Shown here one piece after another: positions 1-8,061 of a stretch of 22,822 nucleotides of DNA. The stretch spans positions 38,608 through 61,429 of the forward strand of contig WELB01000171.1 in assembly GCA_009602725.1 (NCBI GenBank). Reading direction: 5' to 3'. Position numbers and translations under genes: made by a program. The notes under the pieces were generated by a model that was not told where the DNA came from, made no database searches, and worked only from the letters and a program-made list of their open reading frames with translations. Source of the stretch: Spirogloea muscicola. Taxonomy: Eukaryota; Streptophyta; Zygnematophyceae; Spirogloeales; Spirogloeaceae. Within the stretch, counting starts at the first letter, position 1. Every line of letters begins with the position of its first letter.

Positions 1-2329
1 CCCCGCTCGCCGCCGAGGTCGGCGGCTACGCGGCGGCGCTCCAGCGCGCCTTCGACGCCGCCGCCGCCGCCGCCGATGGAAGCGGCCCGGCCGGCGTGCG
101 CGTGGACATCACCGGTGAGGCCCTGCCTGGCGCAGCCCAGCAAAGCCGAGCTCAGGATGCAGGGTTTAGGGGTATTAGAATTCTCAGGGTTTAGGCAGCT
201 GAGCAGCTTCATAGCCGCTTCGCCGGCATCTGTCTTTCTACGCCGCCTCAGGCGCTTCCGGTGATGCTGATATGGAAGAAAGCGCTGCTGATATTAATAG
301 AGCGGTTGATAAAACCCAGCCAGGTGCATACAGAGGGTGTTCATGACTACATTAGTCATATGTAGTCATGTATTATGTACACAGAGCGGCTGGTAATCCA
401 AGCTAGGTGCATACAGAGGGTGGTCATGACTCTGCTGGTTATATGTATAGTCATGTATGACTATATGACTATATCAGCTGATATGGTGGCACAGAGGGCC
501 CCCACCGTCCTCAGGCTTTGACGCCAAGGCGCAGGAGTACCCGCCGCAGGCGGCCGCCGGCTATAACGGCGTACTGGTCACGGGCTCCCTCAGCGGCGTG
601 TACGACCGGGAGCCCTGGATCGCCAGACTGCTCAAGGTGCTCACTCGCCCTTCCGGGCCACCTCTCATATGCTACCAGGCTGGAGCTCGCTGCGCAAGGC
701 TAGAGCCTTGAGCTCTGGTGCCGGCCATAGAGCCTCGAGTGTGTACTTACAGCCCCTGTTCGACTGATGAGAACTGGTACCTTACCCTGATTGCAAATCT
801 GATTTCATAGTCCGGACGTAGGACTCAGAAAATTGAAACTCGATCTACCACCGCTGGTGCACCCGCATAGGATGCCCACGCCCAGACCCAGTCTGCAGTT
901 GCTGCACCAAGGCTCGCCTGCATCGTGCTCTCCTGTGTGGGCATTACGTGATTGTTCCGAGGCCTAGATGCAATCAGGACCACCATTGTGGTCCTGACAG
1001 GAGGCGTGATGCAAGGTGTGCAGGAGCTGAAGGAGTACCACCAGAATGGCATAAAGCAAGTTGGCATCAGCTTTGGGCACCAGGCCATTGCACAGGCCCT
1101 CGGCGGCCTCGTCGAACGCAACCCCAAGGCAAGGGGTTTGCCATCAGACTGCATTGGCAGCCTTTCGACTGCCATTTACACCAGTTGGACTTGTCTAGCA
1201 CCTGCCTACTACTGTGGGCACCTGGCGAATTGACTGCAGGCAGCCCAACTGATGAAGAGATCTGGGGCAGGCCACCTGCAGGGCTCGGAGGTGGGCGTCC
1301 GGAATGTGCAGCTGACGGAGTACGGCAAGGAGTACTTGGGGACTGTACGAGAGGGCTTCTCACTGCAATATCACCACAATGACGCCATTACTCGGCTGCC
1401 GGCCTGCCTGCGGTCACTGGCTGGCAACAACGTCACGCAGTTCCAGAGCCTGGTATGCTCCCTCAGGCCTGCTTCACTTCAGTGCCAGTGACTGGCAGCC
1501 ACTTGGGCCATCTGAATGAGCATGACCTTAAGCGAGATGAGACCCTGTTAGAATTGAGAGACAAACTTATAATCAGTGCCCCAAATGCGGATGATGATCA
1601 AGTCTAATTTCTACACTTTCCAGTGATTTCTGTACGGCTGTGACTTGGCAGGCAGGCAAGAACGTCCTTACATTCTGCGGGTGAGCCGCCTCCTCAACTC
1701 GACTTTGGCAGGCTCTCCTCATTGCAAGACCCAGCCATGCACACCAATAATTGCTGCCGCTTGCCGTCGCCGCCGCTGCCACTGCAGCCGCCGCCTCCTC
1801 AGTCGATGTTGCCGCCACCGTCGTCCACGGCAAACATACCAACGGAGCTGATTGACATACTGTGCACACTTTGGGAGGCTTGAGAGGATGCTCAATTGTG
1901 CACATAGCTAGTGCAGTGCCTTAGGCAGCACAACTGAGGGTTCTCTGCTGCCAGGCTTTCGCCATCAGTGCCGATGTTGAGTCGTCATCCTGGCGCTGCA
2001 AGCCCCACAGGAGGCAGACTGCCAATACCTCCATAGGAGCACGCTCACTGGTACGCCTGTTGGCCTTGCTTCCTGGCCTGGCCTGGGCTGACTGGCCTTA
2101 CAGCGACGCCTTCGCCCTCCTGCAACTTTCGTGCAGGCACCCTGACTATGCGCACGACCCCAAACTGCTCGCCGCGCTCCTGGAGCTAGATCGCAAGATG
2201 CTGTGGGTGCCGGAGCAACTCATTGAGCTCACCCTCCCCAGACTGCATGAGCCCACGGACTACATCTGGGTCACGCAGCAGATGGTGCGGTTCTACCTGG
2301 GCGAGTTCGACCACAAGAACCACGATTGA
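1..2329 (+). CDS. Class I glutamine amidotransferase-like protein (GATase1/GGP type), 5' partial, catalytic Cys replaced by Ser
   Basis: Proposed exons: <1-114, 515-636, 1024-1128, 1282-1452, 1652-1680, 2137-2329 (stop TGA). Phases match at every junction and give 243 residues in the window; the start lies upstream. Family landmarks occur in order: VLVTGSLSGVYDREPWI (exon 2), GISFGHQAIAQALGG (exon 3), EVGVRNVQLTEYG and LQYHHNDAITRLP (exon 4), VLTFCGHPDY (29-nt exon 5 joined to exon 6), then a helical tail ending in YIWVTQQMVRFYLGEF. Active members use a Cys-His-Glu triad (GxCFGHQ and GHPE). Here the nucleophile codon at 1069-1071 is AGC (Ser), and Glu is Asp (2144-2146); His (2138-2140) is kept. 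Plant relatives such as gamma-glutamyl peptidases hydrolyse glutamyl bonds in the cytosol, so this copy may be inactive or altered. Intron 3 appears to use a GC donor (GCAAGG at 1129). Family certain; exon 5 is inferred. Confidence 0.88.
160..196 (+). repeat. Telomere-like TTTAGGG motifs in intron 1
   Basis: Two AGGGTTTAGG units are separated by about 16 nt within intron 1 of the amidotransferase gene. They match the plant/algal telomere heptamer in register and are too short to be a chromosome end. Confidence 0.6.
298..465 (+). repeat. Imperfect tandem duplication in amidotransferase intron 1
   Basis: Two copies with a period near 83 nt lie in intron 1 (115-514). Both start around AGAGCGG, share AGGTGCATACAGAGGGTG and continue into CATGACT and TATAGTCATGTAT-like sequence. 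The copies differ by several substitutions, so this is a diverged local duplication. No coding meaning is seen. Confidence 0.7.
1129..1281 (+). other. Probable GC-AG intron (amidotransferase intron 3)
   Basis: The exon ends AACCCCAAG at 1128 and the intron opens GCAAGG, a good GC-type donor. It closes CTGCAG at 1281. The join gives ERNPK followed by GSEVGVRNVQLTEYG, the expected family order, with no gap or frame shift. Confidence 0.7.
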
Positions 2330-2792
2330 GGCTTGGGAAACTGCAGGCCTCTCTTGGTAGCCCGCATGCGTCAAAGTGAAAGCCGCAGGGGAGCATTGAC
2401 AGAATGTAGATGCAGCTGGAGTAGAGGAGGCCTGTCTTATCTCAACAATGTTGTATCACCTGACGCTCTTTCATTTTTTGCCGCTACCTGAATGACTGGC
2501 AGTTGTCAACATGACGATGAATAGGATAGCTGTCAGGCAGGAGTTGTTATATTATGACCTTGTCGTCCCTTCTGAAGAACTCGATACCTCTTTGTCCACT
2601 GCAGTACATCTTTACTTGGGCTACAGCTCCCGGTTAAACTATTCTGTCCAGCCAGGCACAGCAGTGGCCACTGTTGCGGAGGCCTCTCTCAAAGCTTTGC
2701 GGATGTCTCTCGAAAGCTTGCCATCCTCGAGAGGCCGAACCTATTTCTAATTCATGCTAAGCAACAAACGTTTGGGTCTGGACGAGTTGCTG

Positions 2793-2981
2793 CAAGAGCC
2801 TGCACACAGATACCGGCCCAGCATGTTAGAAGTAAAGTGGGGTCCAAATGCGTCCCATTACTCAGCAAACAATTTGACAGGCTGCTGGACAGGCTGTCAA
2901 ATTGTTTGCTGAGTAATGGGACGCATTTGGACCCCACTTTACTTTTAACATGCTGGGCCGGTATCTGTGTGCAGGCTCTTG
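2793..2981. repeat. Near-perfect long inverted repeat (two 88-nt arms, 13-nt spacer)
   Basis: The left arm (2793-2880) starts CAAGAGCCTGCACACAG and ends AATTTGACAG. The right arm (2894-2981) is its reverse complement with a single difference, AGAAGT against AAAAGT, which would be a G-U pair in one RNA. The spacer is GCTGCTGGACAGG. Transcription from either side would give an RNA stem of about 88 bp. It could be a foldback/MITE-type element, a hairpin small-RNA locus, or a recent inverted duplication. No terminal target-site duplication is obvious. Confidence 0.92.
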
Positions 2982-2996
2982 GCTGGACAGGCTGTC
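2982..2996 (+). repeat. 15-nt copy of the hairpin loop/arm junction
   Basis: GCTGGACAGGCTGTC directly after the right arm is identical to 2884-2898, which spans the loop and the first bases of the right arm. It may be the footprint of a replication template switch that created the hairpin. Confidence 0.7.
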
Positions 2997-3286
2997 TAGT
3001 TGACGAACCCTGATTGCTGACTGAGTTTAGTCCCCAACACGTGAATGGAAGCCTACTTGACATGCATGCAGATGCTCCAACTGTTGACGGCCCTGTAGGA
3101 CTTTCAAGGACTGGCAGAATCAGCTAAGCTCTGCATACACTGCTAGTAAATCGTGGCTAGATTGTCAGGGATCTGGCCAGTAAAGCAGCCGGTGCAAGCT
3201 GGCTAATCTGAAGGAGCTACAACTGCTATTCCAATCGCACTATTGGTTGCTGGAATAGCAGGTACGCGCTATAAATAGTATCAGCA

Positions 3287-6200
3287 TCAGGACTGCATTA
3301 GCATCCAAGACAAATGGTCTAGTACTCTTGCGGCCGTCACCCGGGCGCCCATGAGGACCAGTGGGACGCCATTGCCGGGCCGTGTGGACGCTCCCACAAA
3401 GAACAAGCCACGTACTACGTGGTCCTCGATGCCTGGGCGAAAGTATGCCAGCTGGGAGAGGCCATGAGATAGGCCGAAGGCCGCACCATGCTGCAGGTTG
3501 TACGCATCCCGCCACTGTGGTGGCGCTATCACAAACTCAGACACAATGTGGTCCTCGACATTGCCTACTCCTTCCTCTTGTAACCTGCACAGGGATGCCA
3601 CTTGCTGGGAGGTGAAAAGGACAGTCCAGTGCTATCGCTACACGTGCCCTCATGCATTGTCCTGCAAGAGTCGAGCTGAATGGTTGTACATTTCCCCATC
3701 AGGCTTTGCTGGCTTTGCTGCTAACACAGTGGTAATGCAAAGCCCTGTATCCTTGCAGGCAAGCTAGCGAGATAGTCCTGGAATCTCTATTGCTACCCGG
3801 CTGCAGCAATGTCGGCAAGCCCTCCTCAACTACGAGCACGGCGCCCTTGTCGAGTTCATTGGGAGGAAGAATGGCTGACCTTTGGAGCACCTTGGACCTC
3901 GCAGCAGACACAAGAGCTTCCCATCGAGCATCCGCGTCGATGGCACTGCCAGCTTCCATCTGGCCGAGGTTGGCTACCGGCAGCAACACCGTGATTGCAT
4001 CACATCCTGCACATAGAGGAGACCACCTTTGACAATCTGCAGCCACATTCTCAGCCTGGAAACATTGCAGGGGCACACTGGGGCTGTGGGATATGGACCT
4101 GGAGGTGCAGCAGAGCTGTCTGTCCTCTGCGGCGCGTGGACGTAGAAGTTGGGCCGTGCCACCAGGCTCTGGGGCCCAGTGGCGCGAGCCCAGCTCCTTT
4201 CGACGTCGTCCGACAGGAACACGTTGTGGTGGGCGAGAGCCGGCAGGTGGGTGTCAAGCGCCCAATTGAATGAGACTATGCCTGCGCTGCTCCAACACTC
4301 AGGCAGAATATATCATGCATTGCTGTCAGGGCTGTGCCATTGTCAGCTCAGATGTCAATCACGTGTCAGCTTGACCAACACGTCAGTACGGAAGCCCCTT
4401 CCACGCTTCACATGACCGAACCTTGCAAAGCACCAAGCAATTGCAGATAGCAGCACTGACTTGATGAGAACGCAGAGACGTGCAAATTACGTCAACTGAC
4501 GATGAAAGCAGAGCAGATTGCAAGGTCGTGGATTACAGACAGTGTCGAGCTAGAGCTGCACCTGTACTCCATCTTGTTCAGTTGGGCCGCCTTCCTCTGA
4601 GCCTGCAATCCTGGCGAGCATACGCTCCTATTTATCTCAGTTTGTTGTGAGCAAATCAAGACCACAAGTCACAGCTTTTGCGCAGCCCAAAGTCTGGCCT
4701 CACTCGGACGCTTGGTCACATACGCTCCATTCGTCATCGCGGCTATCATACATCAGGTGCTCCCAGGATGATGGAAAGCTGGTATTCTGACTTCACCTGG
4801 GACCAGCTGACTGTATGCATAAGGTAGGTCAGCATTCGCCACAACAACATCTGCAGCAATTGTTGACCTGTCCTGCAATGTCACTCCAGATACCTGTGTC
4901 ACACAAGCTCATGGTCAGAACCTGCGTCTCTCATATATCTCTTAACATGCTATCCTGATCTACTGACACTTTTTCTCGTTTTGTGCAAGCAGTAAATATT
5001 ATCGGCGAGGTTGTGATAACAAGCCATGACTGCAACTCTCAGTGGTCAGCGTAAAAGGCAAAGCTTTCAAAGAGGTTTCTTTCGATTTATCTGCGGACCA
5101 TCAAACCTTACTGTTGCATTCATTGATTGCCTGCACCTCCGCTGACATGCGAACATCCACACCATTCTTGACAGCGGTGCTGAACAAGGCATCTTGAATT
5201 TTCTGGAAGCCGCCGACAGGGTACCACACGCCGTCTGTGATTTCTGTTGCGGCAAGGAGGCTGAAAACACCTGGTGCGTCGTAAGGCGTCAGGCCAACAT
5301 ATAAGTCCTGCAAAGAGATGCCCAGCTCCACTTCAACGCTAGAATATAGCTCATTGTGATGATCAAGAAGGGCACAGATGTTGCTATATCCACGTATATA
5401 GATACTACAGTCGCACATGCAGATTGTGCTCTGATGCGTACAAAGCATCGTGGAACAAACACTGGCAAATCATTTCGTGCACAATCCCAACACATAGAAG
5501 TAAAAGCTTTTCACATAAACTAGGGCTTAGAAGACTTCATCTAGCTCACCATGAATAGCTATTGAAGCCAGCAGCTATCCAGAACAACGAAATTCAATTG
5601 GAATTTGTACATAATAGGACAACAAATTACGACAGAGGAAAGGTGCAATGGCACTCAAGTAGCATGCCATGCATTTATGAGCCACCTGAAAGGTGAAGAG
5701 GGCCTGCAGCCGGGGATCCTTGAAATAGGTGGCCATGCGGGCATGGTGCTGCCCTAGGAGCTCAAATGGGGACAGCTTGCTCAACAGGGGCAGCAGGCGC
5801 GGCAAGTTGGCATAGTCCCAAAAGCTCCGGAAGTCGCGCTCGATGAAATTCTCTGTGCCCTGATTGACACGTAACTTATGTAGTCAACAGCAGCACCTGG
5901 GCTGGGAAAGGTGAAGCCATGTGCCCTGACATACTTGCAGTGGAAGGATCAAGCAACCTGGCCAATCCATGGCAGCTGAACGGACTCGGACTCGGATTCA
6001 CTGACAACAGACGGCCAGGGGTTAAGGTTTAGGGGTTAGCGTTTTGGGTCTAGGGTTTGGGGTTTAGAGTTACGGTTCAAGGTTTAGGCGCAGCTAGCTC
6101 TTCAACGTGAGCCTGACTACCGGACAGAGTCACCTAAATTCAATCAGCTGTGTAAACGCAAAGCCTGTTATTTAGTTGTCTTCTGCAGTCCCTGGCATCT

Positions 6201-7284
6201 GCCCCAGTGACGACGGCTTTACCCTACTCCGGTCACCTTAACGAGGGCCTCACGGGCATTGGCCAGGAAGCGCAGGTACGCGCTGGAGCACCCCGGCTCG
6301 ATGTGCTCGAGCTGCTCGGCCATGCGCTGCACGTCGTAGAGCAGGTCCACCGCAAGCGGCGGCCCCCACGGCCCTCGTGCGAAGAAGACGCGGTACGCTG
6401 CTGGCTCAACCCTGCGCAGCTCCACATGCTCGTCCAAATCCTCACCTGCGAAAGCAGGTACACAGACAAGGACAACTACTTAGGATCAGAGCTTCACAAT
6501 ATGAAGACTTCGGTTCAGTGTAGGAAGTCCACAACGGCTTCTACATTTCTTCGGGTGACTTGGACTTCTGTGACGAGGCTAAGGCCCAGGTTGCAGGTAT
6601 GGGGGAAGTCCGACCCGTAAACTGCAGATGCAGGCCCGCCCCCAGCAACATGCTCAAAATGCTAGGACCCATCGTGCCTGTTCTGGAGCTATAAGGAGGG
6701 AACGAAAGCGTGGAATGGCTGACGATGTTATGGGACTGAGCACACATTGAAGCTGCGTGGCCTTGCGCAAGAGAGGTGAGGCGGCAGCTCGGGCGTACGT
6801 GGGCTCAGAGCGGAGGTTAATGGCGGCGCTGACCGAGGTCCGCGAAGGCCTCCCGGCACTTGTTGGGCATCAGCAGCAGGCTAGGCCCAGTGTCGAAGCG
6901 GAACCGTTGCCGGCCGTCAGCCGCCTCCGGCAGCGGCCCATCAACGGCGGCACCAGCGCCGCCACGACCATCTAACTCAACGAGCACCGACTGCAGTCGG
7001 CCGCCGGGCCGGGCGTTCTTCTCCAGGACCGTCACGGCGTGGCCCGCCTTGGCCAGCAGCCCGGCGACGGCCAGGCCGCCGACGCCGGCGCCCACGACGG
7101 CCACCTTGCGACGGCGGCTGCTTTGGGCCTCCGCTGGCGGTCCGTCGCCAGCTGCGGAGGCTCGCCGACGACTTCCGCACTCCTTTGAGACGGGCCTCGC
7201 TGTGGCGGTATGGGTGAAGCCACTTGCAGCCGCCAAGCCCAGGGCTGGCGAAGCCGCCGTCGGCATTGCCGCAGCTGCCGTCAT
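3287..7284 (-). CDS. CrtI-type carotenoid desaturase/isomerase-family FAD oxidoreductase, plastid-targeted
   Basis: Nine exons in transcript order: 7284-6834, 6445-6237, 5859-5686, 5307-5107, 4893-4797, 4610-4551, 4275-4099, 4006-3880, 3584-3287. They sum to 1794 nt, or 597 residues plus stop, with phases agreeing throughout. Residues 1-60 are rich in Ala/Ser/Arg without acidic clusters, like a chloroplast transit peptide. At 61-97 lies the FAD Rossmann fold (VAVVGAGVGG, then VTVLEKNARPGGRL). Further motifs: FDTGPSLLL, FIERDFRSFWDY, DLYVGLTPYDAPGVFSLL, TDGVWYPVGGF, VVVANADLPYAY, LAHHNVFLSDD, RPNFYVHAP, and near 563-573 GASTRPGNGVP, the CrtI-family C-terminal FAD signature. The family acts on carotenoid polyenes (phytoene desaturases, isomerases and related enzymes). 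Which reaction this member catalyses cannot be told, and CRTISO-like proteins are an alternative. The start is the first in-frame ATG; only GTG lies above it. The exon 6/7 junction needs a GC donor. Confidence 0.9.
4276..4550 (-). other. Probable GC-AG intron (CrtI-type gene intron 6)
   Basis: The upstream exon must end after TGCAGCTCTA at 4551 and the next begin TCTCATTC at 4275 to restore the family motif CSSISFNWALD in frame. This puts GCTCGA at the donor and CATAG at the acceptor. The nearby GT (in TACAGGTGCAG) gives the wrong phase. The donor is not a strong GCAAGT match, so confidence is moderate. Confidence 0.55.
6018..6088 (+). repeat. Degenerate telomere-like TTTAGGG block in CrtI-type intron 2
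   Basis: About ten degenerate units of the GGTTTAGGG type (for example GGTTTAGGGGTTAG, TCTAGGGTTTGGGG, AAGGTTTAGGC) fill about 70 nt of intron 2 (5860-6236). The G-rich strand is the plus strand, opposite to the gene. The variants (GTTTTGGG, TTACGG) show it is old. Confidence 0.75.
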
Positions 7285-8061
7285 TGCTCGGCGCCAGGAG
7301 AGCGCCACCTGCTGCAGTGCAGCAGTTGTTTGTTGGCGACGCGCAAGGTCCTTCGTCTGTAGCCTTCAGGGTTTGGGTTTAGTCCATTCCTTTGGGCTGG
7401 CCTCGTACAGCCAGTAGTGAATTTGGAAGCGCTTCTCTTCTTTACTGCTGAAGCCTACAATGTAGTCTTCAGTCCGTCTCGGATCGACCTTATGGCTCCG
7501 ATGGTTTATGATCTATATGGTCTATATGATTTATTGACCTTGACTCGGACTTTCAAGTCAGGGAAGGCAAAAGGCCCTTAAGCAAGTGACAACAAGCGCC
7601 ACACAGTCGCCAAATCCAGCGTCTTGCACTCTTGGAGGCGCTCGCTTGCGGAAGAAGCTCTGGCGAGTGTGCAATAGGATCAGGCACGCAGTGCTTGTCT
7701 TTGACTTAGTGCAAAGACTTGAACTGTACACTGAGAGTAAAAAATGTCAGGAACTGACACGAAAGCAGAAGGCTCATCTCAGTGTCTGCAGCACAAGAAA
7801 CCTCGCCCACCTGTCCTTAGCCGGCAAGAGGTGAGCGTCCACCTCCGCTGGCCTGCATGGCACATGGCTCGCCTGCGACTGGCTCGCTGATGCGGAGCCA
7901 GCCATCAGATCGGCCTACTGCAGCATGCTGTATGACCTGAGGACGTGACCCAGATTGCGACGCATTTGCCTAGGATCTGCCGACCAAGATGCAACCCGTC
8001 TGCTCACTCCCAGCGCCCTACACATTATGCCACAATCATCACCAAGCTTGAGCACCAGTGA
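7285..8061. other. Intergenic region between two minus-strand genes
   Basis: This separates the SKL2 stop (8062) from the CrtI-type start (7284), so it should hold the SKL2 3' end and the CrtI-type promoter and leader. A short telomere-like CAGGGTTTGGGTTTAG lies at 7366-7382. An AT-rich stretch around 7498-7545 repeats TCTATATG-like units. No gene is supported. Confidence 0.6.

Larger units (their letters stand above)
2330..3286. other. Convergent intergenic region between amidotransferase and CrtI-type gene
   Basis: Both flanking genes end here, so it should contain two 3' untranslated regions. No conserved protein motif was found in any frame. The main structure is the long hairpin at 2793-2981. 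A small open frame at 2511-2750 has no recognisable family features and is not called. Confidence 0.6.

Noticed and set aside
160-196. A true chromosome end at the left edge
   Set aside because: Only two telomere units are present and coding exons lie on both sides.
2511-2750. 79-codon plus-strand frame between genes
   Set aside because: It starts with ATG but has no recognisable motif, no sign of exons and lies in a convergent 3' region.
4545-4562. GT donor in TACAGGTGCAG for CrtI-type exon 6
   Set aside because: It leaves phase 2, while exon 7 can only be entered in phase 1. The GC-donor model restores CSSISFNWALD.
5101-5112. Alternative donor GTAAGG (after AACA) for CrtI-type exon 4
   Set aside because: It gives the wrong phase for the next exon. 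The donor after AGTAAG (exon end 5107) joins in frame to VSGVTLQD, the expected motif.
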